Part shown: piece after piece, positions 26,257 through 35,013 of the stretch
Position numbering within the stretch: the first letter of the stretch is position 1
Layout: the number at the start of each line of letters is the position of its first letter
The notes under the pieces: model-generated
What the model saw: only the letters and a program-made list of their open reading frames with translations
Database searches by the model: none
What the model was told of the DNA's origin: nothing
Position numbers and translations under genes: made by a program
From: Streptomyces sp. A1277
GTDB taxonomy: Bacteria; Actinomycetota; Actinomycetes; Streptomycetales; Streptomycetaceae
Reading direction: 5' to 3'
Assembly: GCF_004795015.1 (NCBI RefSeq)
Contig: NZ_SSBI01000044.1
Span: 1 to 64,000 of the forward strand
Length of the DNA stretch: 64,000 nt

Positions 26257-28758
26257 TTACTCACCGGGGTGGGCGAGCTCGATGTCGTGGCCGTCGGCCC
26301 CGTGACCGGCCACGGTCAGGGCACCGGCCACCGGCGGGTAGCCGGTCGCGATGACCGTGTACTCGCCCGCGTCCAGGTCGGCGAAGGCGTACGCCCCGTC
26401 CTCCCCGGTCGTCGAGGTGGCGATCACGTTGCCGGCCGCGTCGACCAGCGTGACCCGGGCGTCCGGCAGCGGGCTGCGGCTCGCACCGGCGCGGACGACG
26501 CCCTGGACCAGCGCACCGGCCTGGAGGGCGGCGTCGACCCGGGTGATCCCCTGGCCGCCGACCTCCACCGGCAGGGCCAGCGGGCGGAAACCGGCCGCGT
26601 TGACGGCGACGGTCACCGCACCGGGGACCAGCTCACCGAAGGTGAAGTCGCCCGTCTCACCGGACTTGCCGGTGGCCAGCACGTCGCCGCGCACATCGGT
26701 CACGATGACCATGGCGTCCGCGACCGGCGTGCCGCTCTCGGCGGCCCGCACGGTACCGGCCAGGCCGCTCGTACCGGAGAGCAGGATGTCGTACGCCAGC
26801 GGCTCGTCGCCGACGACCACGGTGGACGCCTGCGGCTGGAAGCCGTCGGCGGACGCGATCAGCACGTACGAACCGGTGCCCGGGGCCTCCAGGGCGTAAC
26901 GGCCGTCGCCCTGTGCGGCGGCGATGCCGAGCTGGCGGCCGCCGAGCGAGATCAGCGTGACGGCGGCCCGGCCGACGGGCGCGCCCTCGGCGCCGCGCAC
27001 CACACCGTGGACGGCGGTGCCGCCCTTGGCGAAGTCCACGGGGGCGTCGGCCGGGAGGACCGCGGTGGTGGCCTCGGAGGTGTCGACCGCGGTGACTCCG
27101 GCGGTTCCCTCGGCGACGGCCTCGGCCGTACCGACGGGGACCTCGGCGGGTGTCGCGTCCTGTGCCGGGGTGTCGCTGACGGCCTTCGTCTTGAGCGCGA
27201 CCTCCTTGATGAAGATCGTGATCAGGAAGGCGATGAGCGCGGCCGGAGCGGCGTAGAGGAAGACGTCACCGACACCGTGCCCGTACGCGGCCTCCACGAC
27301 CGTGCGGAAGGCCGGGGGCAGCTTGTCCAGGTCGGGGATGCCCCCGCCGCCGGTACCGCCGTGGCCCAGGGCCGCACCCTCGGGACCGAGGTCCGACAGG
27401 CCGGTCTTGACGTAGTGGGTGACGCGGTTCGCCATGACGGCGCCCAGTGCCGAGACACCGATCGCACCACCGAGGGAACGGAAGAAGGTGACGACGGAGC
27501 TGGCCGAACCGAGGTCGGACGGGTCCACCTGGTTCTGCGTGGCGAGCACCAGGTTCTGCATCATCATGCCGATGCCGAGACCCATGACGAACATGTAGAC
27601 GCCGATGTGCCAGTACGTCGTGTCGTAGCGGATCGTGCCGAGGAGGCCGAGACCGGCGGTGACGAGGAAGCCACCGCTGACCAGCCATGCCTTCCAGCGG
27701 CCGGTCTTGGTGATGATCTGGCCGGAGAGCGTCGACGAGAGGAACAGACCGCCGATCATCGGGATCGTCATCACGCCGGACATCGTCGGCGACTTGCCGC
27801 GCGCCAGCTGGAAGTACTGGCTGAAGAAGACGGTCCCGGCGAACATCGCGATACCGACGAACAGCGAGGCCAGCGACGCGAGCGTGATGGTCCGGTTGCG
27901 GAAGAGACGCAGCGGGATGATCGGCTCGCTGGCCCGGGACTCGGTGAAGACGAAGAGCAGCGTGAGCACCACGGAGCCCGCGAGCATCACGCCGGTCTGC
28001 CAGGACATCCAGTTGTACTTGTCGCCCGCGAAGGTGACCCACAGGAGCAGCAGCGAGACGGCGGCGCTGATGAAGAAGGCGCCGGTCCAGTCGACCTTGA
28101 CCTCACGCTTGACGACAGGGAGCTTCAGGGTCTTCTGGAGCACGATGAGGGCGATGACCGCGAACGGCACACCCACGTAGAAGCACCAGCGCCAGCCCAT
28201 CCAGCTGGTGTCGGTGATGACACCGCCGAGCAGCGGGCCGCCGACGGTGGCGACGGCGAAGACCGCGCCGATGTAGCCGCTGTAACGGCCGCGCTCGCGC
28301 GGGGCGATCATCGCGGCCATCACGATCTGGGCGAGGGCGGAGAGACCGCCGACGCCGATGCCCTGGACCACACGGCAGACGATCAGCATGCCGCTGCTGG
28401 TCGAGAGGCCGGCGACGATCGAGCCGCCGACGTAGATGATCAGGGCTATCTGGACCAGCAGCTTCTTGCTGAACAGGTCGGAGAGCTTGCCCCACAGAGG
28501 GGTGGTCGCCGTCATGGCCAGCAGCGAGGCCGTGACGACCCAGGTGTAGGCGCTCTGGCCGCCGCCCAGGTCGGAGATGATTTCCGGCAGGGCGTTGGAG
28601 ACGACGGTGGACGACAGGATCGCGACGAACATCCCGAGCAGCAGCCCGGCGAGTGCTTCCATGATCTGCCGGTGTGTCATCGGCGTGCCGTCGGAGGCGT
28701 CGTGCCCTCCGTGCTTGGCGTGGCCGCCCCGCACACCGCTTGGTGTGGTCGTAGCCAT
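26257..28758 (-). CDS. MFS transporter (DHA2) with C-terminal carboxypeptidase-regulatory-like repeats
   Basis: 833 residues. Residues 20-530 are a 14-helix DHA2 antiporter ('LSSTVVSNALPEIISDLGGG', 'PLWGKLSDLFSKKLL', motif C 'GGPLLGGVITD'). From about 575 to the end there are three or four beta-sandwich repeats with the recurring pattern 'V.GVVR...GAPVGRAAVTLIS' and 'GEYTVIATGYPPVAGAL', i.e. carboxypeptidase D regulatory-like domains, predicted cytoplasmic or extracytoplasmic depending on helix count. It lies 23 bases behind a MarR gene on the same strand and probably forms an operon with it. Confidence 0.92.
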   Translation of the reverse strand: MATTTPSGVRGGHAKHGGHDASDGTPMTHRQIMEALAGLLLGMFVAILSSTVVSNALPEIISDLGGGQSAYTWVVTASLLAMTATTPLWGKLSDLFSKKLLVQIALIIYVGGSIVAGLSTSSGMLIVCRVVQGIGVGGLSALAQIVMAAMIAPRERGRYSGYIGAVFAVATVGGPLLGGVITDTSWMGWRWCFYVGVPFAVIALIVLQKTLKLPVVKREVKVDWTGAFFISAAVSLLLLWVTFAGDKYNWMSWQTGVMLAGSVVLTLLFVFTESRASEPIIPLRLFRNRTITLASLASLFVGIAMFAGTVFFSQYFQLARGKSPTMSGVMTIPMIGGLFLSSTLSGQIITKTGRWKAWLVSGGFLVTAGLGLLGTIRYDTTYWHIGVYMFVMGLGIGMMMQNLVLATQNQVDPSDLGSASSVVTFFRSLGGAIGVSALGAVMANRVTHYVKTGLSDLGPEGAALGHGGTGGGGIPDLDKLPPAFRTVVEAAYGHGVGDVFLYAAPAALIAFLITIFIKEVALKTKAVSDTPAQDATPAEVPVGTAEAVAEGTAGVTAVDTSEATTAVLPADAPVDFAKGGTAVHGVVRGAEGAPVGRAAVTLISLGGRQLGIAAAQGDGRYALEAPGTGSYVLIASADGFQPQASTVVVGDEPLAYDILLSGTSGLAGTVRAAESGTPVADAMVIVTDVRGDVLATGKSGETGDFTFGELVPGAVTVAVNAAGFRPLALPVEVGGQGITRVDAALQAGALVQGVVRAGASRSPLPDARVTLVDAAGNVIATSTTGEDGAYAFADLDAGEYTVIATGYPPVAGALTVAGHGADGHDIELAHPGE

Positions 28759-28781
28759 TTAAGTCCTTGTCCTTGCTTCTG

Positions 28782-29330
28782 TTACACGGGTGTACGGGTG
28801 TACGAGCCGTTGTGGCTGTCGGCCTGCCGGGGGCGGCAGTCGCCGCTGTGCTTCCCCGGGGCGCATCCTCCGGTGCCGCGACAGGAGAAGCTGTCGCGCA
28901 GCCGGGCCAGCAACGTGTTGAGCTGTCCGACCTCTTCGTCGGACCAATCCTGAAGATGACCGGCGAACATCTCGGTCGTCCGCCGGGAGAGGTCGTCGAG
29001 GACCCCTTCCCCCGCGGGGGTCAGCCGCAGAATGCGGGACCGCTTGTCCGCCGGGTCCGAGAACCGTTCGATCCAGCCGCGTTCCGCCACGTGGGCGACG
29101 TGCCGGCTGGTCACCGACATGTCGACCGACAGGAGCTCGGCCAGCCGGCTGATCCGCATCTCCCCGTGCCGCCTCAGCAGAGTCAGCACGGCGGCGGACC
29201 CACCGGGGCATTCGGCGGGAAGGATGCGGGCGAGACCTCGCTTGACGGCTCCGATGGCGCTCAGCTGACGGGCCAGTTCTTCGTACTGACTCCGTTCGGC
29301 CACGGGACCCCCAGACATCTCACCGGTCAT
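28782..29330 (-). CDS. MarR-family transcriptional regulator
   Basis: 182 residues with a winged helix: 'GGSAAVLTLLRRHGEMRISR' then 'LAELLSVDMSVTSRHVAHVA' and wing 'DPADKRSRILRLTPAGEGVL'. A Cys-containing tail ('SCRGTGGCAPGKHSGDCRP') follows and might sense redox or metals. The start is uncertain: ATG 29330 is used; ATG 29351 and 29315 are alternatives. Two GTTGC-n5-GCAAC-like sites precede it, so it likely represses its own operon with the MFS pump. Confidence 0.86.
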   Translation of the reverse strand: MTGEMSGGPVAERSQYEELARQLSAIGAVKRGLARILPAECPGGSAAVLTLLRRHGEMRISRLAELLSVDMSVTSRHVAHVAERGWIERFSDPADKRSRILRLTPAGEGVLDDLSRRTTEMFAGHLQDWSDEEVGQLNTLLARLRDSFSCRGTGGCAPGKHSGDCRPRQADSHNGSYTRTPV

Positions 29331-29333
29331 CTT

Positions 29334-29348
29334 GTTGCTTAGGGCAAC
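29334..29348. promoter_or_regulatory. MarR operator candidate 1
   Basis: GTTGCTTAGGGCAAC, a perfect 5-base inverted repeat with 5-base spacer, sits directly before the MarR start codon. Confidence 0.65.
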
Positions 29349-29362
29349 CATAGAAGCCGTTG

Positions 29363-29377
29363 GTTGCTGCAGGCAAA
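29363..29377. promoter_or_regulatory. MarR operator candidate 2
   Basis: GTTGCTGCAGGCAAA matches candidate 1 in arm and spacer with one arm mismatch. The centres are 29 bases apart, close to three helical turns. Confidence 0.55.
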
Positions 29378-29551
29378 CGAAAAGGGGCCCGGTGGAGTAA
29401 AGGAACGCAAAAGGCTCCGTAGGGCACTGGTCAAACCCGCAGGGTCTGCGGTAGAGAAGTGCCGGGTGTGTCCCGCGCCACAGAGGTGGTGGATCGGGAG
29501 GTGGCGCCCGGGGGTTGGGCCGTTCGGCCGAGTTCGCTAGGGTCCTGCGAT

Positions 29552-29767
29552 ATGGCACACAATCCCCACGCACCGCAGGGTCCCGAGGGCTCCCACGACC
29601 CGGCCGGCAGCACCCAGATGTTCCGCGCCTTCGTCGACGAGGGCGAGCCGCAGCGCCGGCAGCAGCCCGCCGCCGTCTCCTCCTCCGGCCCGAGGACCGG
29701 CCTGATCGTCGGGATCGTCGCGGTGGTCATCGTGCTCGGCGCGGTCGCCTGGCTCGCACTCGGCTGA
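29552..29767 (+). CDS. Small single-pass membrane protein
   Basis: 71 residues: a hydrophilic N-terminus ('HAPQGPEGSHDPAGSTQM') and one membrane helix at the C-terminus ('TGLIVGIVAVVIVLGAVAWL'). The topology suggests a cytoplasmic N-terminus. It is of the short 'SCO4027-like' kind conserved near sigN in Streptomyces, as I recall the map; function unknown. Confidence 0.7.
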   Translation: MAHNPHAPQGPEGSHDPAGSTQMFRAFVDEGEPQRRQQPAAVSSSGPRTGLIVGIVAVVIVLGAVAWLALG

Positions 29768-29794
29768 CCGTTACCGCTCGCTCCTCGTCCCTCG

Positions 29795-30589
29795 TCACTT
29801 CCAGGCGGCGGTGACGTCCCGGGTCTCGACATGCATACCCAGGGGCACCCGCCAGGCGTCCACACAGACGGTGTACGTCTTCTTCCGCGCCGCTCCCGCG
29901 TCGATCGGCGCGGGCAGCGGCGCTGTCGATTCCAGGGTCGCCCAGTCGACGCCGAGCCCGCCGATGACGTGCGTGGCGAAGGTGACGGTCCCCGACCGCA
30001 CGGGCGACCCTCCGCTATTACGGAATTCCACGGTCACCTTCTCGCACCAGCGGTCGTCCGCCGCCGCCCGCACGGGCGCGCCGACGTGGAGCACGGCGGG
30101 TCCGGTGGGGGCGGCGGGGGCGGTGGGTTCGGTGGGGCTGGATGGAACTGCGGGGCTCTTGGTGCCGGGGGTGCGGGGGGTGCCGTGCGAGGGCGCCGTG
30201 GTCTCCGGGGCCGGTGAGCCGGACGGGCCGGTCGTACGGCCGGAGGCGGGCCCCGCGGCAGGTCCCACGGTGGACCCCGGGCCACCGGGCCGCGTCGGGT
30301 CCGTACCCCCGCCCATGGTCGCGCCCGGCGACGCGCTCGCTCCGCCGCCGCCCTTCGTGCCGCTGCGGGCGGCCCCGTCCAGCGGGATCAGCGTGACGTC
30401 GTCCGAGGGTGCTACGGCCCCCGAGGGGGCCTTGCCCGGACCCGCGGCGGCTGCGCCGAGCGCCGTATAGCCGTCATCGCCTCCGCCCGCCCCGCAGCCC
30501 GCCAGCGCGCCGCCCAGGAACAGCACGGCCGCCGAGGCGGCGAGCACGGTGCCTCGGCGGCCGGCGGGGACGCGTGTCTGACGTCGCAT
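29795..30589 (-). CDS. Secreted lipoprotein, Pro/Gly/Thr-rich
   Basis: 264 residues. The signal peptide ends in the lipobox 'GGALAGC' (Cys about residue 32). A long disordered segment of Gly, Ser, Thr and Pro runs to about residue 165. A compact C-terminal domain (165-264) has two Cys ('DDRWCEKVTVEFRNSGGSPV', 'TYTVCVDAWRVPLG') likely forming a disulfide, with an immunoglobulin-like strand pattern. It would be anchored on the outer membrane face. No partner is evident. Confidence 0.78.
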   Translation of the reverse strand: MRRQTRVPAGRRGTVLAASAAVLFLGGALAGCGAGGGDDGYTALGAAAAGPGKAPSGAVAPSDDVTLIPLDGAARSGTKGGGGASASPGATMGGGTDPTRPGGPGSTVGPAAGPASGRTTGPSGSPAPETTAPSHGTPRTPGTKSPAVPSSPTEPTAPAAPTGPAVLHVGAPVRAAADDRWCEKVTVEFRNSGGSPVRSGTVTFATHVIGGLGVDWATLESTAPLPAPIDAGAARKKTYTVCVDAWRVPLGMHVETRDVTAAWK

Positions 30590-30639
30590 CGCGCCAGTGT
30601 GCCTGACGCCTCGTCAGTTCAGAACCCCTGCGGACCGGT

Positions 30640-31506
30640 TCAGTCCGCGATGAGCCCTTCCCGGAGCTGGGCGAGGGTGCGGGTCAGCAGACGGGAGACG
30701 TGCATCTGGGAGATGCCGACCTCCTCGCCGATCTGCGACTGGGTCATGTTGGCGAAGAACCGCAGCATGATGATCTGCCGTTCGCGCGGCGGCAGTTTGG
30801 CCAGCAGAGGCTTGAGCGACTCGCGGTACTCGACGCCTTCCAGCGCCGTGTCCTCGTAGCCCAGCCGGTCGGCCAGCGAGCCCTCGCCGCCGTCGTCCTC
30901 GGGGGAGGGCGAGTCGAGCGAGGAGGCGGTGTAGGCGTTGCCCACGGCGAGGCCGTCGACGACGTCCTCCTCCGAGACGCCGAGCGCCTTGGCCAGCTCC
31001 GGGACGGTCGGGGAGCGGTCCAGCTTCTGCGCGAGCTCGTCGCTGGTCCGGGTCAGGGCGAGCCGCAGCTCCTGGAGCCGGCGAGGCACCCGCACCGACC
31101 ACGAGGTGTCGCGGAAGAACCGCTTGATCTCGCCGACGACGGTGGGCATCGCGAACGTCGGGAATTCGACGCCCCGTTCGCAGTCGAAGCGGTCGATCGC
31201 CTTGATCAGGCCGATCGTGCCGACCTGGACGATGTCCTCCATCGGTTCGTTGCGGCTGCGGAACCGCGCCGCGGCGTAACGCACCAGCGGCAGGTTGAGC
31301 TCGATGAGTGTGTCCCGCACATAGGCGCGCTCCGGGGTGTCGGTTCCTCCGGGGCCCGGAGCGGGCCCCAGCGCGGCGAGCCGCAGGAACAGGGAGCGGG
31401 ACAGCGTGCGGGTGTCGATGGCTTCCGGCGAGCTGGTGAGCGCAACGGGTGCGGGAGCGCTCTTGGTGAGCGTGAGCACCTTCGAGCTGCCCTGTTCTTC
31501 GGACAT
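30640..31506 (-). CDS. sigN: SigB/SigF/SigG-type RNA polymerase sigma factor (SigN-like)
   Basis: 288 residues: region 2 '[20 protein letters not shown]' and '[20 protein letters not shown]', region 3 '[20 protein letters not shown]' and region 4 '[20 protein letters not shown]'. This is the stress/sporulation sigma class regulated by RsbW-type anti-sigma factors. The name rests on its position directly beside a SigF-like gene in the order I recall for S. coelicolor. It is not co-directional by overlap (234 bases separate them), so each probably has its own promoter. Confidence 0.87.
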   Translation of the reverse strand: MSEEQGSSKVLTLTKSAPAPVALTSSPEAIDTRTLSRSLFLRLAALGPAPGPGGTDTPERAYVRDTLIELNLPLVRYAAARFRSRNEPMEDIVQVGTIGLIKAIDRFDCERGVEFPTFAMPTVVGEIKRFFRDTSWSVRVPRRLQELRLALTRTSDELAQKLDRSPTVPELAKALGVSEEDVVDGLAVGNAYTASSLDSPSPEDDGGEGSLADRLGYEDTALEGVEYRESLKPLLAKLPPRERQIIMLRFFANMTQSQIGEEVGISQMHVSRLLTRTLAQLREGLIAD

Positions 31507-31740
31507 GCCACCCCCTTGAGGTCGCGGACGGTCGCGGTGGCCACGACCATCGGAGGAACGCAGCCTCCACCTGAATACCGGAGGCGGGACTGCGGCAAAC
31601 TCACTTCCCGCAGAATGTCACATGTCGGCAACGCGCTGTAGTGACTTGTCGACAAGTCCAGGGGGAGTCTGTGCAGTTAACAAGGGGTGTGCGGCATTTG
31701 GCCCACGGGAATCGCCCCGAGGACGGTCTACCCGTTCCAG

Positions 31741-32685
31741 CTACGCTTCGATCCTGTTTGCGGATCGAAGCCGGGCGAAACTTCGGGCCAGGAGCCTTGA
31801 CACATGCATCTGGGAGACACCCAGTTCGGCACTGATCTGGGACTGCGTCAGGTTGCTGTAGTACCGCAGCAGCAGGATGCGCTGTTCGCGCTCGGGCAGT
31901 TGTACGAGCAGGTGCCGGACCAGGTCCCGGTGCTCGACGCCCGCCAGGGCCGGGTCCTCGTAGCCGAGCCGGTCGAGGAGTCCGGGCAGCCCGTCCCCCT
32001 CCTGGGCGGCCTCCAGCGAGGTGGCGTGGTACGAGCGGCCGGCCTCGATGCAGGCCAGCACCTCCTCCTCGGAGATCTTCAGCCGCTCGGCGATCTCCGC
32101 GGTGGTGGGGGAGCGGCCGTGAGCGGTCGTCAGGTCCTCGGTGGCGCCGGTGACCTGGACCCAGAGCTCGTGCAGCCTGCGGGGCACGTGCACGGTGCGC
32201 ACGTTGTCCCGAAAGTAGCGCTTGATCTCGCCGACCACGGTCGGCATGGCGAAGGTCGGGAACTGGACGCCGCGTTCGGGGTCGAACCGGTCGATCGCGT
32301 TGATCAGGCCGATGGTGCCGACCTGGACGACGTCCTCCATCGGCTCGTTGCGGCTGCGGAAGCGCGCGGCGGCGTACCGCACGAGGGGGAGGTTCGCCTC
32401 GATGAGCGCGGTCCGCACCCGGTCGTGCTCCGGGGTGCCCGGCTCCAGGCCCTTGAGCTGCCCGAAGAGCACCTGGGTGAGCGCCCGGGTGTCCGCGCCC
32501 CGCGACCTGGCGGGCGCGACCGTCTCGTCCGGGGTCTCGGTCTCGATCGTCTGCACCGTGCCCGGTGCCTGGGCGGCCCCGGCCGGCGGCACGACCGGCG
32601 CCGCCTGAGGGGGCTGGGCCGCCTGGTGGGGCTGGGCCGCTTGATAGGTCTGGGGCGGCACTTGAGGCGCTGTACTGGCCGGCAC
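31741..32685 (-). CDS. sigF: Sporulation sigma factor SigF-like
   Basis: 314 residues. The N-terminus is a Pro/Gln/Ala-rich extension (about 45 residues, '[20 protein letters not shown]'). The sigma regions closely match the neighbouring SigN ('[20 protein letters not shown]', '[20 protein letters not shown]'). SigF of S. coelicolor is needed for spore maturation, and the gene lies beside sigN there. The pair probably arose by duplication. Identification of which is which rests on gene order. Confidence 0.86.
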   Translation of the reverse strand: MPASTAPQVPPQTYQAAQPHQAAQPPQAAPVVPPAGAAQAPGTVQTIETETPDETVAPARSRGADTRALTQVLFGQLKGLEPGTPEHDRVRTALIEANLPLVRYAAARFRSRNEPMEDVVQVGTIGLINAIDRFDPERGVQFPTFAMPTVVGEIKRYFRDNVRTVHVPRRLHELWVQVTGATEDLTTAHGRSPTTAEIAERLKISEEEVLACIEAGRSYHATSLEAAQEGDGLPGLLDRLGYEDPALAGVEHRDLVRHLLVQLPEREQRILLLRYYSNLTQSQISAELGVSQMHVSRLLARSFARLRSANRIEA

Positions 32686-32841
32686 GATGACGCCACCCCT
32701 TCGCGGTCAACTTCGGTCAATTCATCCGTCAAAAGCGGTCATAGCATCACAAGACATGACCACTATGTGCAAGCACCCCATAGCGCCGTGTTGACCCGGC
32801 CTTGGTTTAAAACGCCTCGCCATGGCCTCAGCACAAAGAAA

Positions 32842-32868
32842 AGCCCCTCACCGGCGCGGTGAGGGGCT
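32842..32868 (-). terminator. Intrinsic terminator of the Dabb gene operon
   Basis: AGCCCCTCACC and GGTGAGGGGCT form an 11-base stem; on the minus strand it is followed by TTTTCTTTG. Confidence 0.82.
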
Positions 32869-32884
32869 CGCAGGGCCGAAGCCG

Positions 32885-33178
32885 TCAGAACGGGTAGTCG
32901 GCGATCACCCAGGTGGCGAACTCACGCCACTGACCGGCGGCCGCCTGGTGGTCCGGATGCTCGATGTAGCGCTTCAGCGCGGCCTCGTCCGCGACGGCGG
33001 AGTTGATGGCGAAGTCGTACGCGATCGGCCGGTCCGTGATGTTCCAGGCGCACTCCCAGAACTCCAGCTCGGGGACCTTGCCCGCCAGCTCCTCGAACGC
33101 CCGGGCACCCGCGACCACCCGGGGATCGTCCCGCTCGACGCCGTCGTTCAGCTTGAACAGGACCAGATGGCGGATCAC
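32885..33178 (-). CDS. Dabb-family (stress-responsive A/B barrel) protein
   Basis: 97 residues: 'MIRHLVLFKLNDGVERDDPR', 'VPELEFWECAWNITDRPIAY' and 'LKRYIEHPDHQAAAGQWREF' are the family pattern of the dimeric alpha/beta barrel. Members bind small ligands; the biochemical role is unknown in Streptomyces. It follows the small membrane peptide gene by 9 bases and shares its terminator. Confidence 0.88.
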   Translation of the reverse strand: MIRHLVLFKLNDGVERDDPRVVAGARAFEELAGKVPELEFWECAWNITDRPIAYDFAINSAVADEAALKRYIEHPDHQAAAGQWREFATWVIADYPF

Positions 33179-33187
33179 GCGGTACTC

Positions 33188-33352
33188 CTAATTGACCAGC
33201 TCGGACATGAAGTCGCCGACGCCCTGGGCGGCGTTCGAAATGCCTTCGAACCCTACTTGCACCAGATCGGCGGCGCGGGCGGGGGACGTGATGATCGTGT
33301 AGAGCACGAAGACGACTATCACGTAGAGGGCTATCTTCTTCGCTTGCACCAT
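33188..33352 (-). CDS. Small membrane peptide
   Basis: 54 residues from ATG 33350-33352. A basic start ('MVQAKKIALYV') leads into a hydrophobic helix ('VIVVFVLYTIITSP') and an amphipathic tail ('GFEGISNAAQGVGDFMSELV'). It could be a membrane peptide or a cleaved signal with 'SPARA-A'. It is transcribed with the Dabb gene. Function unknown. Confidence 0.65.
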   Translation of the reverse strand: MVQAKKIALYVIVVFVLYTIITSPARAADLVQVGFEGISNAAQGVGDFMSELVN

Positions 33353-33764
33353 CAGCCCCTGACTCCCCTTCGCTCCCCTGTGCGGTCGGGCGAGTCTATC
33401 CGTACGCATGCCCGTATCCATGGGCTGTTTGCGATCACTTGCCGAGGCTCGGGGACGGGGCGGGCGCCCACCTTGAGGACCAACGACCCGCCGATCGGGG
33501 CCCTTGGTCCGCCCACGCGGCCCCCTCGGCGCGGCAGGATGGGCAGCGAGCCCTGCGGAGCCGACAGGTTTCCGGGGCCGGGGAACAGGACCCTTCCGTG
33601 GGACCCGTGCCGTGGCCTCCCCCGACCGCGGCAAGGAGCGGCAGGACCTGCTCCCGGGGGAAGCGGCTTTGCCCCCCGAGGCCGCTTCCCCTTCCCCTCG
33701 CTTCTCGGTGCGCCCGCTTCTTCGGGCGCCTTACTTCTTCGGGTGGCTTACTTCTTTGGGCGTC
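33353..33764. other. Intergenic region with terminator-like hairpins and 17-base repeats
   Basis: 412 bases without a gene. GGGGAAGCGGC/GCCGCTTCCCC (33657-33691) and GCGCCCG/CGGGCGC (33710-33729) form hairpins just downstream of the DUF371 gene (minus strand). Confidence 0.65.
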
Positions 33765-33781
33765 TTACTTCTTCGGGCCGT
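33731..33781. repeat. Three 17-base repeats over the stop codon of the DUF371 gene
   Basis: Units at 33731-33747, 33748-33764 and 33765-33781 all read TTACTTCTT(C/T)GGG plus four variable bases. The third contains the gene's stop codon (TAA, minus strand) and its last codons (Lys-Lys); the others are copies of that 'KK-stop' end lying beyond it. Confidence 0.8.
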
Positions 33782-34886
33782 CGCCCAACGCGTCGTAGAG
33801 GTCCCGGCGGCTGATCCCGAACGGCCGCAGCACCGTGCTCAACGTCCGAGCGGTGACGCCCTGTTCGACCAGGAGCGGGAGCAGGGGCCGCAGGTCCACG
33901 TTCCAGGCGGCGCGCTCCGGCGGCGCCAGGACGAACACGCCCTCGCCCTCCCCGTCGCCCCCGAAGGACTCGACGGCCTCGGGGAGCGGCAGCCACGTCA
34001 TCCCGTGCCCGAGGTCCGGGCGCCCGTCCGGGACCGCGATCCGGCGCTCGCCGAAGCCCCCGGCCAGCACCTCGCCGAGCACCCCGAGATCGGCGGCCGG
34101 CGCCCGGAACACCACGGGGACCGGCGCCGTGCGCAGCAGGTCCGCGCAGGGCGCACCGGCGAGCGCCCGCCGGTCGGCCCGGCCGAGCTGGATCACCGGC
34201 GCGACCGGCAGCCCCGCCGCCAGGAGCGCCGCCACGGTCCCGGTCGTGTCGCCCGGCACCTCGAACCGGGCCCCGAGCCCGGCCGCCTCGGCCAGCCACG
34301 CACCGGCCGCCTGCGAGACGCCCTCCAGCGAGCCGGAGACGACCGCCGCGATCACCCCGCCCTCGGCCAGGGCCGCACGCGCGTCGTCCGGGACGCGCGC
34401 GGCGTCCAGGTCGACCGTGGCGTCCGCCGCGCGCCACAGGAGCCCCGGCCGGCCCTGCGGTTCCGGCTGGTCCCTGCGGTGCACGAGCACCAGCGGCTGA
34501 CGCGGCCCCGCCTCGGTGAGCGTCAGGGTCACCTCGTTCGCCGGGTCGGCCAGCGCGGCGACGAACTCCGGGTCGAGGGCGCTCGCCACCAGCGTGCTGC
34601 GGACGGCGAAGGTGTCCGGCGAGGCGTGGTCGCTGCGCCTCAGCACCAGCCGGTCGGTCACCGCGTGGTGCGGGTTGACCACGGCGGTGCCGGCCGCCAC
34701 GTGCGGCCCGGCCGACAGCCGGACGGCGACCGGTCCGCGCAGGAGCGCAAGCTCCCCGCCGTCGAAGGAGGCGCCGACACCGATGACACAGGTCGCCCGG
34801 GGCGTGATGTCCTGCTCGCCGGTGATCTCCAGGGTCTTGGCGTGGGTCGCGCGGACGTTCTCGTGGCCCCTGGCACGGATCTTCAT
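33765..34886 (-). CDS. DUF371 protein with extra C-terminal domain
   Basis: 373 residues. The first ~140 match DUF371 ('MKIRARGHENVRATHAKTLE', 'DITPRATCVIGVGASFD', 'HHAVTDRLVLRRSDHASPDT'). The rest resembles a tetrapyrrole-methylase-like or RsmI-like C-terminal module ('SGSLEGVSQAAGAWLAEAAG', 'LSTVLRPFGISRRDLYDAL'). DUF371 is common in archaea, where it stands alone; the fusion is a notable actinobacterial form. Catalytic role unknown; an RNA-related function is only suggested by the C-terminal resemblance and by the SpoU methyltransferase encoded divergently. Confidence 0.65.
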   Translation of the reverse strand: MKIRARGHENVRATHAKTLEITGEQDITPRATCVIGVGASFDGGELALLRGPVAVRLSAGPHVAAGTAVVNPHHAVTDRLVLRRSDHASPDTFAVRSTLVASALDPEFVAALADPANEVTLTLTEAGPRQPLVLVHRRDQPEPQGRPGLLWRAADATVDLDAARVPDDARAALAEGGVIAAVVSGSLEGVSQAAGAWLAEAAGLGARFEVPGDTTGTVAALLAAGLPVAPVIQLGRADRRALAGAPCADLLRTAPVPVVFRAPAADLGVLGEVLAGGFGERRIAVPDGRPDLGHGMTWLPLPEAVESFGGDGEGEGVFVLAPPERAAWNVDLRPLLPLLVEQGVTARTLSTVLRPFGISRRDLYDALGDGPKK

Positions 34887-34978
34887 GGCCTACTCACGGC
34901 TAGGTACATTGTCCCGTTCTTCCGATTGATCATGCTGACCTGCGGGCCCTCTCGCGGAGTTGAGCGGAGTTCGCGGAG

Positions 34979-35006
34979 TTAACCGTATGCGGCGCCCGCG
35001 TAGACT
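34979..35006 (+). promoter_or_regulatory. Promoter of the SpoU-type methyltransferase gene (leaderless mRNA)
   Basis: TTAACC (34979-34984) and TAGACT (35001-35006) are 16 bases apart. Transcription would start near 35013, at the ATG 35014. Confidence 0.6.
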
Positions 35007-35013
35007 CATCGGC

